Assembly (NCBI GenBank): GCA_021442155.1
Contig: CM038214.1
Location: 312,635,001-312,699,000 of the forward strand
Source: Cymbidium sinense
Lineage: Eukaryota; Streptophyta; Magnoliopsida; Asparagales; Orchidaceae
Reading direction: 5' to 3'
Length of the DNA: 64,000 nt
Shown: positions 1-11,360 of the stretch, piece by piece
How the letters are laid out: every line of letters begins with the position of its first letter
Numbering within the stretch: position 1 is the first letter of the stretch
Program-made: the position numbers and the translations under genes
The notes under the pieces: generated by a model
Told to the model about the DNA's origin: nothing
Databases searched by the model: none
Seen by the model: only the letters and a program-made list of their open reading frames with translations

Positions 1-1285
1 TAAAATAAAAACCTAAACTAAAATAAACTAAACTAAATACCTAAACCTAAAAAATTAAAGTAAAACCTAAACCTAATCCTAAACCTAAACCTAAACCTAA
101 ACTAAAAACTAAATAAATAAAACTATGCCTAAACCTAAACTAAAATAAATAAAATAACCTTAAAAAATAAAAATAAAAATAAAACTAAATAAACTAGAAA
201 AATAAAACCTAAACCTAACCCTAAACTTAAACCTTAAAACCTAAACCCAAACCTAAACTTAAATAAACTAAACTAAATAAAATAAATGAAAAGTAAACCT
301 AAACCAAAATAAATAAAACTTAAAACTAAACCTAAACCTAAACTTAAACCTAAACCTAAATAATAAAACCTAAACCTAAACTAAATAAACTAAAAAATAA
401 AGAAAATAAACCTAAACTGAATAAAACCTAAACCCAAAATCTAAACTAAATAAAAATAAATAAACCTAAACTACACCTAAAAACTTAAACCTAAACCTAA
501 AAAACCTAAACCTAAACCTAAATAAAAACCTATACCTATACCTAAGCTAAACCTAAACATATACTTAAATAAAACTAAAACCTAAACCTAAATAAACATA
601 AACCTAAAATAAATAAATAAACTTAAACCCAAAACTAAATAAGATAAAAATAAACCAAAAACCTAAAACCCTAAACCTAAACTAAAACATAAACCTAAAA
701 ATGTAAACCTAAACCTAAACAAAATAAATAAACCTAAATAAATAAAACCTACATAAAAAAATCTAAACTAAATAAACTTAAACCTAAAACCTAAACCTAA
801 AAATAAGCTAAATAAATAAAAAAAATCTAAACCAAAAAATAAAACCTAAACGTAAATAAGAAATAAACTAAAACCTAAACCTAAACATAAACCTAAACCT
901 AAATAAACCTAAGCTAAAATAAACTAAAATAAACTAAACTAAAAATAGTACCTAAAATTAAATGAAACATAAAACTAAACCTAAATAAGTAAAAAATAAT
1001 AACCTAAACCTAAACAAAATAAACTAAATAAAATAAACCTAAACCTATAATAAAAAACCTAAAACATAAACATAAACCAAAATAAAACTAAAACTAAATA
1101 AACTAAAAAATAAAACCTAAACCTAAACCTAAAATAAAAATAAACCTAAACAAAATAAAATAAATAAATAAACTAGAACCTAAATAAACTAAAACTAAAT
1201 AAACATAAACCTAAAAATAAAAACCTAAACCTAAACCTAAATAAACTAAAAACATAAATAAACTAAATAAATAAACTAAATTAAA
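1..1285 (+). repeat. Degenerate telomere-like array (CCTAAA/TAAA variants)
   Basis: The block is built almost only of CCTAAA, CTAAA and TAAA words with a few CCCTAA units. This is the C-rich strand of the plant telomere repeat CCCTAAA with the C run shortened to 2, 1 or 0. No gene is seen. It ends where LINE-derived T-rich sequence begins, near the word aaacattttg. Confidence 0.85.
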
Positions 1286-2640
1286 CATTTTGTAAATTTT
1301 CTATTTTCTCCTTCATTATGATCGCTTAATCTATGGGGTTGGAGGGACTTGTTTGCTCCGCCTATTTTCTCTTTTCACACTCTGGTTGGGTGGTCCTCCT
1401 TGGTTTTTTCTCCTTGGTTGTTTGTCTAGCTGGGTAACAACCATTTTTATTTTGTAGGTTTTCTTGATGATCTCTAAGAGGGTTGTGGCTATGCCAGCTG
1501 TTGTTTTTTCCATGTATTTTAGGGTCCATTTTGGGTTATCCTTTTATTTTGGATGGACGCCCCCTTTTGATATTGGATCCTCTACTGTTATGGTTGTTGG
1601 TAGTTATTAGTTCAGATTTGATTAGCTTTTTTCAATATTTTTTGGTCCTTACTTGTGTTGGGATTTTTATTTGTTGGTTGTTTTCTTTGATTGGCATGAG
1701 TTGCTTTGTCTTTCTTCTTGACCTAGTTATGGCATTTTATTGGTCGATACCCGTAGCTTTTTGTCACTCACGGGAATGATGGCATCCTTTTCTAACTAGA
1801 TTGGTCTGCGTCTCACTGATTGTGGCTCTCCTTTATTTGGAGCTTTGATGTCTATTTGAATGATGGTTATATTATTTTATTTTGTTCTCTCTTTGGCTAT
1901 TGTATTAGTTGTTGCTATGCTTTTGAATTAGCTTGTTCCTTTGAATTCTTCCTTGTTGGTGGTGGCTCACACCTTATATCTTCTCTCTGGTGGTCTATTA
2001 TGATGGTTTTATGGTTTGTTTGGTTATTTGGCTGTTCTGCTATTTCTTTGTTTGTTAATGTAGGTTCTGGAATCCTTTGGCTGCATTTTGATGTTGGCTT
2101 GTATCGTATGCGCATGATGCCCCGATGTTACCCATATATCTTCTTTTTGGTAGCATTGCATATGAATGTAACCCTTCTTAGGAAGTTTGGATGCTCATAT
2201 GCATTATTGTCTCTTAGAAAGATCTTAACTAAGCCTAAGCCTTTTCTTTCTCATCTTTCTCTAATTGATTTCTTTATCCTTATTCTTATTAGCTATGACT
2301 ATTTCCTTTGTAGTGTTTTGTGATTTCTTTTATAGTTGGAACTTTTCGATGGAATGATCATTACCTAGTCAACTCAAGTTTGATGTGGATCATGCTATCT
2401 TGCCTCCAAAGGGATCATGAGTCGCCAACTAGTCTTTGACTATTTTTTTACTTATATTATATTAGTCTTCATCTCAGGTCTTTTCCTTGCTTTTTTAGTT
2501 ATTGCTTTTTCTTTTTTTTTCCATTATTTAGATGGGGTTTAGCTCTTAGGTTCCTTGTAGCTGAGAGTAGATCTGAGCTTTACCCTATTATGACAATGTA
2601 TCATTTTCTTTCATGGTAATAAAATTCTAATCTTTCACAA
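1286..2640 (+). mobile_element. LINE A: 5'-truncated 3' UTR fragment
   Basis: This GT/T-rich, non-telomeric block has no surviving reverse transcriptase. It matches the 3' UTRs of LINEs B, C and D in order: a stretch near 2140-2260 with GGTAGC, then TGTAACCC, then GAAGTTTGG, then AAGCCTAAGCC, parallels 35430-35540 in LINE C. The last part has the shared GTAGCT / TTCTTTCATGG words and an AATAAA signal at 2618-2623. About 17 bases later it runs into telomere-like repeat. Open frames inside it, rich in W, F and L, follow from the base composition and are not genes. The left edge is set by change of composition and is approximate. Confidence 0.7.
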
Positions 2641-4280
2641 AATAAACCTAAACCAACCTAACCCTAACCCTAAACCTGAAACCCTAAACTGTAAACCCTA
2701 AAACCCTAAACCTTAAACCCTAAACTAACCCTAAACCCTAAAAAACCTAAACCCTAAACCCTAATCCCTAATCTAACCCTAAACCCTAAACAACAAAAAC
2801 CTAAATTCCTAAAGCCTAAACACTAAACACAAAACCCTAAACCTATAACCCTAAACCCTAAACCCTAAACCTTAGAGCCATGAATCTTATACTCTAAACC
2901 CTAAACCCTAAACCCTAAAAAAAACAAACCTAAACCCCAAACCCTAAACCTTAAACCCTAATGAATAAACCCTAAAACCCTAAAAACCTAAACCTAAACT
3001 AAATAAAACCTAACAATAAAATAAATATAAAAACCTACACCTATATAAAATAAAAACCTAAACCTAAATAAAATAAAAACCTAAACTAAAATGTAAACAT
3101 AAACCTAAACCTAAACTAAATAAAATAAAATAAACTAGAAATAAACCTAAACCTAAAATAAACCTAAAACTAAATAAAATTAAAACCTAAACCTAAAAAA
3201 TAAAATAAAACCTAAACACCTAAAAAAAAAAATATAACCTAAACCTAAAAAATAAAATAAAATTAAACTCAACTAAAAAAGTAAACCTAAACTAACCTAA
3301 ACTTAAAAAATAAACAAAATAAATAATAATAAACTAAAATAAATAAACCTAAAATATAAACTAACTAAAAAATAAAAAATAAACCAAAATAAAAAATAAA
3401 AAATAAAAAATAAACTAAAATAAATAAAAATTAAACTAAATAAACCTAAACCTAAACTTTACTAATTTAAAAAAATAAACCCTAAACTAAATCTATAAAA
3501 CCCTAAACTAACCCCTAAACTAAACCCTAAACCCTAAACCAAAACTATAAACTTAAACCTAATCCCAAACCTAAAACCCTAAATAAAACTTAAACAATAA
3601 ACCCTACACCTAAACCCTAAACCCTAAACTATAAACTAAACTTAAACCTAAACCCTAAACCTAAACCTAAAATCTAAATAAATTAAGAAATAAACCTAAA
3701 CAAAATCTAATAAACTTAAACCTAAACCCTAATCCTAAGAATGTGTGTAAAAGTTGACTCTAATATATATATATATGAATTTAAATTTCTTATTAAAATT
3801 GAAAACCAAAACACTAAGCTAAAACCTAAACCTTAGACCTAAAATGAAAACCCTAAACCCTAAACCCTAAATCCTAAACACTAAACCCCAAACCCAAAAC
3901 CCTAAGATTAACCTTAAACCCTAAACCTATAACCTACAACCCTAAACCCAAAACTCTAAAACCCAAATAAAAACCTAACCCTAAACTCTAAACTAAACTA
4001 ACCTTAAACCCTAAACATGAAACTTAACCTAACCTAACTATAAACCTAAACTTAAACTCTACTTAAAGCCTAAACTAACCTAAAACTCTAAACTCTAACA
4101 AAACTAAACCCTAAAGCTAAACACTAAATCCTAAACCTAAACCCTAAACCCTAAACCTAAACCCTAAAACCTAAACCTAATAAACCCTAAACCCCAACAC
4201 TAAACCCTAAACCTAAACCTAAACTTAAAGTAAATAAATTAAAAAATAAACCTAAACCCTAAAACCTAATAAACCTAACC
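2641..4280 (+). repeat. Telomere-like array, mixed purity
   Basis: 2650-2990 is rich in true CCCTAAA units. It grades into CCTAAA/AAATAAA words (2990-3450), passes a TTTACTAATTTAAAAAA seam motif near 3455-3475, and returns to CCCTAAA-rich DNA up to the GRP pseudogene. A short AT-rich interruption (TA dinucleotides) lies at 3735-3800. This saw-tooth of purity is the higher-order pattern seen throughout the window. Confidence 0.85.
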
Positions 4281-4708
4281 ATGAATAGAACCTGATGACA
4301 GAACATCACCGCCAACCAGCCTAGATTTGTGTGGAGGTGAAGGCGAAGGTTATCACATTTGGTTGGGATCTGAGGTGCTAGTGGATATGGAGGTGGTGGT
4401 CGAGGTGGAATGGAGGTGGGAGGAGCATGGAGGTTATAGCCATGGTGGTGGTGAGGGATATGATGGTGGATCCCGAGAGGTCGAGGTGGTTCTGAAACTA
4501 GAGAAATTGAAGAATGATTGATCCGATCTATTGCTTATGGAACTATGTTCACAATGAGATAGTTATCTAGGTTTTGATTTTCTCTATGTGTGCTCATTTT
4601 TTATCTATGTCGTCGCTTGTGTGTTAGAAAACTTGGTGTGTTAGATGAATTCAAAAAGAAGAAATGTTGAATCTGAATTTGTTCTATGTTAAAAAGAAAA
4701 AACAAAAA
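4281..4708 (+). pseudogene. GRP retropseudogene copy 1 (glycine-rich RNA-binding protein)
   Basis: This is a 5'-truncated, intronless copy of the 3' part of a plant GRP7-class mRNA. It opens in the end of the RRM: AACATCACCGCCAACCAG reads NITANQ, which fits the family's NITVN(E/Q)AQSR. It runs through a glycine-rich section (around 4400-4485, HGGYSHGGGEGYDGGSRE) to a degraded C-terminus where the family has GNWRN-stop (here aactagagaaattga, Trp changed to TAG). A T-rich 3' UTR follows, ending in an A-rich tail that passes straight into CCCTAAA repeat. Frameshifts and stops prevent function. The 64-codon Gly/Val/Glu-rich open frame here is not the ancestral reading frame throughout. Other copies are at 23671, 25476, 46692 and 48131. 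Confidence 0.75.
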
Positions 4709-6105
4709 CCCTAAACCCTAAACTATAATCTGAACCCTAGACCTAAAATATATACCCTAAACCCTAAATCCCTAAAACTTAAACTATAAACCCTAAAACC
4801 TAAACCCCAAACCCTAAACCATAATCCCTCAACTAACATTAAACCAAAAACCCTAAAAAGATAAAAACCTAAACTTGAACTAAATAAAATTTAAAAATAA
4901 AATATATAATAAAACTTAAACCAAAATAAAAGAAAAAAATAAAATAAAATAAAAATCTAAACTAAAGCATAAACATAAACATAAACCTAAAAAAAATGAA
5001 ATAAAAAATAAAAACTAAACTAAAATAAATAAATAAAAATCAACACAAAACTAAAAAGTAAAAAATCTAAATAAAATATAAACTAAACCTAAAATAAAAA
5101 TAAAATAAACCTAAATTAAAATAAAATAACAACTAAATAAAAACCTAAACCTAAAAAATAAATAGAATTTAAAACCTAAACCCTATAAAAAACATAAACC
5201 TAAAATAAAAATCAAAATAAAATAAACCTAAACCTAAACTAAAATAAACTAAACTAAAATAAATAAAACCTAAACATCAACCTAAAATAAACTAAACCTA
5301 AAAATAAAACCTAGACCCTAAACTAAAAAAAAACCTAAATTTAAAATAAACAATATAAAGTAAACATAAACCTAAACTAAAATAAATAAATCCTAAACCT
5401 TAAACCCTAGATCCTAAAACCCTAAAAACTAAACCCTAAACCCTAAATCGTAAACCCTAAAAACCTAAAGACCTATGCCTAAACTAAATGAAATCTAAAA
5501 ATAAAATAAATAAAAAAACCTACACCTAAATAAAATAAAAAAGAAAGAAAATAAATAAAAACCTAAACTAAAACCTAAACCTAAACCTAAACCTAAAACT
5601 AAAAATAAATTAAAATTAAAATTAAAAACTAAACTAAAATAAATTAAATAAAAACTTAAACTAATCTAAAAAAAATAAAATACACCTAAAAATAAAATAC
5701 TTAAATAAAATTAAAACTAAACATAAAATAAAGATAAAATAAACCTGAAATAAAATAAAATAAAAACTAAATAAAAACCTAAACCTAAAAAAATAAACCT
5801 AAAGATAAATAAAAAATAAAACCAAAAAACTAAAACCTAAAATGAACAAAATATATAAACATAAACTACTAAAATAAACTAAAATAAATAAACTTAAACC
5901 CTAACAACTTAAACCCTAAACCATAAACCATAAACACTAAACCTTTAACCCTAAAAATCCAAAAACCTAAACCTTAACACCTAAACCCTAAACACTAAAC
6001 CCTAAATGTTAAACCTACAACCCTAAACCCTAAATTCTAAAACCCTAAACCCAAAACCCTAAACCCTAAACCCTAAACCATAATCCTTAAACCCTAAATC
6101 CTACA
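4709..6105 (+). repeat. Telomere-like array
   Basis: CCCTAAA-rich at 4709-4860, then AAATAAA/CCTAAA-rich (4860-5390), a short CCCTAAA patch (5390-5465), AAATAAA-rich again (5466-5880), and CCCTAAA-rich at 5890-6105. The phrase with CCTAAACCTAAACTAAATAAA that opens each degenerate half recurs in other blocks. It ends abruptly against unrelated AT-rich DNA at about 6105. Confidence 0.85.
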
Positions 6106-6734
6106 ATTTGATTTGAAGTCCAACAATTTGATGTCAATGAAACTGTATGAATGCTTTTAAGATATGTTTTTAAATTATTTTTCCAGATTCATATATTTTT
6201 CATGCAGTCATTTTTGGTAGTGTTTCTGGACACTCTCATATTATTTTGATTCAACACTTTCAACAAAATATTAAATCACATATGCTCAATAATTATAAAT
6301 GGATATTCATGCATAATAATTATCTTTGCAATTATTTCTCTTATTTGAAGTTGATTATAATTATTTTGGGTTATAAAATATGAGGATCTTAATTTCTTAA
6401 TTCACATCAAAAGATATAAAATTTAATATTTGTTGCATTTTATTTTGTAATTCAACTACTTGTTTATTCTTGATTTTAATTTTCTCACATTCTCTCATGT
6501 CTCAAGAGTTGTGAAGTTGTGCAAGTTTTAGATTTATGAAATTTTGTCAATAACATATGCATTGCAAATAGGGTGTAGTAACTCCCTTCAATTTAGAAGT
6601 CATTTTTGTAAAATACTCCTATACTTATCATTTTACCTTTCATAGATTTAACTTATTATTAGTCTCAAGTACATGTACTGACGAAGTGGTTGTGAAGAAA
6701 TATTTGGATTTTCATTATTATTTTATTTTTATTG
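6106..6734. other. AT-rich sequence, no recognised content
   Basis: This is the first non-telomeric DNA to the right of the left array. It holds no convincing open frame, RNA gene or transposon motif that I can identify. Composition and position suggest old transposon-derived sequence next to the direct repeat that follows. Confidence 0.5.
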
Positions 6735-7425
6735 TATTAAGTACTTTCATGGTTTTCCCTGTGGGTTAACCATAATTTCCTTAAAGCTTTTAGGATATTG
6801 AATACCTAAAGATCTACCAATGAATTGATTAATTAAGATTCCATGTGATTATAGTTTCAAATTGATTAATAAAGCAATTTAATTAATGAATTAAACCATC
6901 AATTGATCCCAAATTAATTAATTTCCATTCAATTGAAATGGACATAGGGAAAAGATAGGGAAAGTGGTCCAATCTCATTCCCCATGCCCATTCACTATTT
7001 CAAAATGATTACCAAGCTTAATTAAGGATTTTCTTACTTTTAGAATATTAATTAATTTCCTAATTAATTAAGAAAGTAATTAAGGTTAAGATAACCAATT
7101 TTCCTAATTAACCAAGCAATAAATCCCAAGAATATTATGGGAGGCAAAGGTCATCCCATTTATCAACCTCAAAAAGTTTGGGATTAATTACTTAGAGAGA
7201 GTAATTAAGCTACTTATGTTTTAACTAAACCTAAAATAAGCCTTAATTATTCAAAATTAATTAGGGATCAATTTTAATTGATCCTATTAAATATTTTATT
7301 TTTTATGATTTTTTCTATGATTTGTTGTAATTTTCCAAAGTTTCTGATTTAAATGATTTTCCATGATTTCTATTAATTTATTTTAACTATTTGAACTTCA
7401 GAATGCAATATCTCGCACACCTTTG
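6735..7425 (+). repeat. Direct repeat, copy 1 (LTR-like, unassigned)
   Basis: This ~690-bp segment is repeated in the same orientation at 7680-8310. Shared landmarks in order are: TTAGGATATTGAA, CCTAAAGATCTACCAATGAA, GATTCCATGTGATTA, AAGATAACCAATTT, a CCTCAAAA..TTGGGATTAATTAC stretch, and TTATTTTAACTATTTGAACT near the right end. It is very rich in TTAATTAA. The copies differ by many substitutions and small indels, so the duplication is old. It could be paired LTRs of a small non-autonomous element or a simple tandem duplication with a 255-bp spacer. No coding sequence is present. Confidence 0.7.
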
Positions 7426-7679
7426 ATTAGGAGATAGGCTCCAACCCATTTTCTTAAGTCCGAAAGAAATTGGTAATGGGCCAAAATCAGAAAGAAAGAT
7501 GTGTGTTTTCACCATGGCCCTCAAAGGTCAAGCCATTTTCTCTGGCAAAGGTGGAAGCCCTCCATTAGAAAGAGTGAAGAAATATATTTTTATGCATGAT
7601 GCGAAACATACAACATCCAAAGGGGTTGCTAAATTTTATTATCTTTTATTTATGTCCCAGTTTAGGTGAGAGTTTAGTT
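7426..7679. other. Spacer between the two direct-repeat copies
   Basis: A 254-bp, slightly more GC-rich spacer that is not part of the duplication. No reading frame or primer-binding-like site was recognised. If the flanking repeats are LTRs, this would be the whole internal region, which is too short for an autonomous element. Confidence 0.4.
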
Positions 7680-8310
7680 AATTAAGTACTCACATGGTTT
7701 TCCCACACACATGAGTTAATCATAATCCTTTAGGATATTGAACACCTAAAGATCTACCAATGAATTTATTAATTAAGATTCCATGTGATTACAGTTTCAA
7801 ATTGATTAATTAAGCAATTTAATTAATGAATTAAACCATCAATTAATCCCAAATTTTAATTTCATTCAAGTGAAATGGACTTAGGGAAAAGATTGGGAAA
7901 GAGGTCCCAATCTCATCCCCATCTATCACACAATGATTAGCAAGCTTAATTAATGATTTTCTTACTATTTAGAATATTAATTAATTGCCTAATTAATAGG
8001 AGGTTAAGATAACCAATTTCCTAATTAACCAGCTATAAATCAAAAGAAAATTATTAGGGAGAAGTCATCCCATTAATCAACCTCAAAAGTTTAGGATTAA
8101 TTACTTAGGTAATTAAAGAGTACTAATTATGTTTTAAATTAAAATTAAGCCTTAATTACTATTTCAAAATTAATTGTTTGCATTTTATGATTTTTCTATG
8201 ATTTGTTATAATTTTCGAAAGTTTCAGCTGATTTAAATGATTTTCCATGATTTTTATAAAGTCTATTAATTTATTTTAACTATTTGAACTTCACAGTGCA
8301 ATATCTCCCA
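7680..8310 (+). repeat. Direct repeat, copy 2 (LTR-like, unassigned)
   Basis: Second copy of the segment at 6735-7425, in the same orientation and slightly shorter through small deletions. The match continues to the words TTTGAACTTCA.AGTGCAATATCTC, after which the two flanks diverge. Confidence 0.7.
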
Positions 8311-9300
8311 ATCTAGAAATCCTTTTGACATGAAATTTTTATGGTAGGTAGATTTTATGCTCAATTTTTATCTTAGGGAATTTCAAATCAATCAATGTGA
8401 CTTTATGGTTTAATTAATGAAATTTTATTTTCCTAAAGCTTAAATTAAGATCACAAATATTCTATAAAATTTGGGGCTTTTGATTCATTGATTCCTCTCA
8501 AAGATAAATCCAATGAGCCTTATTTTCATTTTAGTTAAGTATTTTATTTTCTATGAATTTTGAAGTTTCAAGTGTTTTAATTAATTTTAAAAAAGTAAAA
8601 TCCTTAATTTCTTACTTAACCTAGTCGCACATGCAAAGGTCGATGGACCATGCATGCCATGCCACCGTGGACTAGAGCGATGTCGCCAATAGATGAGTGG
8701 GAATGTGACAAGGATGATGGATCGATCAATCGTGATCATGGATCGATCATCGATCAATACGCCAATCCGCATGATCCGAGCCATGTGATCCATCGATCAG
8801 AGTCATGAGATCCACACAATCTAAGCTGTCCATCTCCCTAAATGGGAGATCGGATGGCTGTCAGGTGATCCAGTGGAAGAGTCAGATGGAACACTATTCT
8901 GGGCAGGATTTTTATGATTCTTGTGAAAAACTTGAACGAAAAACTTTATTTTGGGCTCTATTTTCTAGATCTCCTTCAAAAAATCACTCCAAATGCATGG
9001 GGATGATGTAAAATAAAAAAATGAAAGGGTAATATATAAATAAAATTCTAAAATTGAGCAAAACCATAATTATAAATAAAAGAACTAAGGTCAAGCGCTT
9101 TTGAAAATTATCTCATCGGGATGATTTTGGTGGTGGTGATGATCCGAGCATGCTCCTGAGTGGAAGAAGATGCTTTGGAATGGGTTCGAGCTCTTTCATC
9201 ACCTCAGAATAATGTATCCACCAATGGATGCCACTTCCTTGCCAGAATCCACTTGATTTTGATGGCTTTTGCTTAAAAACCAAGTGGGAATGGTTGTTGG
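8311..9300. other. Unassigned repeat-like sequence with GATC-rich patch
   Basis: 8311-8590 resembles retrotransposon LTR-type AT-rich DNA. 8600-8830 is a GC-richer patch dense in GATC/ATCGATC words, which form overlapping short palindromes. 8830-9300 is unremarkable. Three short open frames here (up to 68 codons) show no recognisable domain. No gene is called. Confidence 0.35.
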
Positions 9301-11360
9301 TTGGTTTGTGAGCTCTATGAGAGTGAAATGAGTGTGTGAGGAAGAGTTTTTGCCTCTGTATTTTCTGTCTCCTTATAATGGCCGAAAATTACCTCATTCA
9401 TGGTGATTTTTTGGCTCCAAGTAGGTGTCCTTTGCTTGGAGTGGTTGGGATTCTCCTTAGGTGGCTTAATGTGGTTTCCCAAGGAATGGGAGGAAGGACA
9501 AGTGGGTGTCCTAGCAAATGAAAGTGGAGGTCCTTCATTCCAAGTGTTCCAATAAGGGAGGGGAGGTGATTTCACCTCCCCATAAGTCATGGCTGACCCA
9601 ACCATCTCTTGGGTTAGGTTGGATAGTGTCCTTGGAGCCTAGGTGGACCAATCGATGAGTGCCAAGTGGCCAAGGAAGAGAAATGACCATTTACATGGGT
9701 GTTTTGTCTTATGTGATACCCTTAGCCCAAGGGTAGAGTGGTCATTTGATATTTAATTTGAGTAGATTTGAAATGAGTCAAAAGTGAGTTGGACCAAATT
9801 TCATGTCATTTGGAGTTTATTTGGTTAGGTTTTCAATTTGACCCATTTGGGTCATATTCAAAATGGGTTAGGTTGACCAATTGGTCAAATTGGGTCAAAC
9901 TAAGGATTAGGTCAAGTTCATATTACTATTTGAAGAGGATTGTATGCTTTGGTTTGATTTAATTTAGATTTAATTTGGTTTTAGTCTAATTTGACCCTTT
10001 ATGTCAATTTGAACTTGGGTGGGCCAACTAGGCTAGGTTTGGCTCAATTGAAGGTCAAGTCATTTTTAAATATTGATTGTGGGTTGATTTAAATCATTTG
10101 TTTCAATGGATTTGTCTTGGGTTGCAATTTGGGTAGTTTAGGTTCATAAAGGCTAAAGGGTTGACTTGGTCAATGGGCTAGGTTGACTTAGTTTGACCTA
10201 ATTTATATCAATTGATCATCCTATGATGATCAATTTAATTGAGTTTATATATAGATTTAAGATTGATATATAAATTCAACTAAATTATTTGATTCAAATG
10301 ATTTTGGTTCATTTGAATATTTCAAGTCAAATGGCCATTGGTTTGACTTGATTTGGTTTGATTGAGATTGTAGGTTTCATTTATATTTGGATAGATGATT
10401 GAAGGAATGATTGATTAAAGAGAAATCCATTGATTTTGCTTAATTTAGATGGTTTTGGCCAAGTTCAAGGAAATGGCTTAAGGGTTTAAATTGGGTTTGA
10501 TTTGATTTTGATTTGGTATTATTTGAATTTATATTTCATTTATATTTGAGAAGATAATTGAAGGTAATTGATTTATAAGAAAATCAATTGAGTTCATTGA
10601 ATTGGATGAAAATTTGGCTAAGTTCAAGGTTGATTAAAGAGCTTGGGAAGGATTTCAAGTTTGATTTGATCTGATTTCAATATTGGAATCATGACTTGAT
10701 TTTGGATTTGAAATTGATTGAGTTTGTGGAAATTTGAATTTGAATTAAATTAAGAAGGTGTACATGGATTGTTTGGCTATAGGTGATTTAAGTAAGGCAT
10801 GGAATTATGATTAATTGTTTGATGAAAGTGTTCATATTGAAGTGTTTATGACTAAAGAAATTAGTTATATGGTTCTAAGTTTAAGAAGAGGAGGTTGAGA
10901 ACTCATCCAAGGTCAATAAAAGGTTAATAGGTGTGGTTCTGACAAGGCACACCAAGATATTGATCAAGGTGATCAACATATCAAATATACTACAAACACT
11001 AATGAAAATGATATATACCTAAACCCAAAAGGTGATAGAATCATGATCTTAGTAAAGTTTTCACCAAGGGCATAAGAGAGCTAGATGGAATTTGGTAGAG
11101 TTTGTGATTTCCATAGAAGAGTTCAATCATCATGAGGATTGAATTTAAGTTTGATTGTGAATATGATTTGTTTATACCTAAATAAGAAAATCATGGGATG
11201 AAATGTGAACGTTCAGTAGGTTTTATCCAAGGATAAGAGTTTGATGGTATTTCATGGCTCCAATGGGATTAATTTGATTTGACCTACTAAGGAGAAGTTT
11301 GGTTTGTTCAATATGTTATAATTTGATTACATGAAGGTTGGTTTCAAATTTAGTTTATTA
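9301..11360. repeat. Low-complexity, retrotransposon-type non-coding DNA with internal near-repeats
   Basis: The block is rich in TTTGATTTGA/TTGGGTCAA words. Two adjacent near-repeats of about 160 bp begin near 10376 and 10538; both carry TTATATTTG.GAAG/TAGAT.ATTGAAGG and then TTTGGC(C/T)AAGTTCAAGG. A TTGGTCAA/TTGACC-rich section lies at 9800-10200. This is the type of sequence found beside the 3' repeats of Tat-like gypsy elements, and it precedes such repeats here. A 96-codon minus-strand frame at 9315-9605 has no family resemblance and is not called. Confidence 0.4.

Noticed and set aside
1..1285. Functional chromosome end at the left edge
   Set aside because: The repeat is too degenerate to be an active telomere; it continues for tens of kb with inserts, so interstitial or subtelomeric is safer.
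1820..2323. 167-codon open frame and antisense 66-codon frame
   Set aside because: Part of the LINE A 3' UTR fragment; no domain, and the homologous UTRs do not keep the frame.
4327..4521. Gly/Val/Glu-rich small protein
   Set aside because: Fragment of a GRP retropseudogene with shifted frames, no start of its own.
8600..8830. GATC-rich palindromic patch as an origin or Dam-site cluster
   Set aside because: A eukaryotic nuclear context makes this meaningless; it is likely local low complexity.
9315..9605. 96-codon minus-strand frame
   Set aside because: No family resemblance, no promoter or RNA evidence, surrounding DNA is retrotransposon-type.
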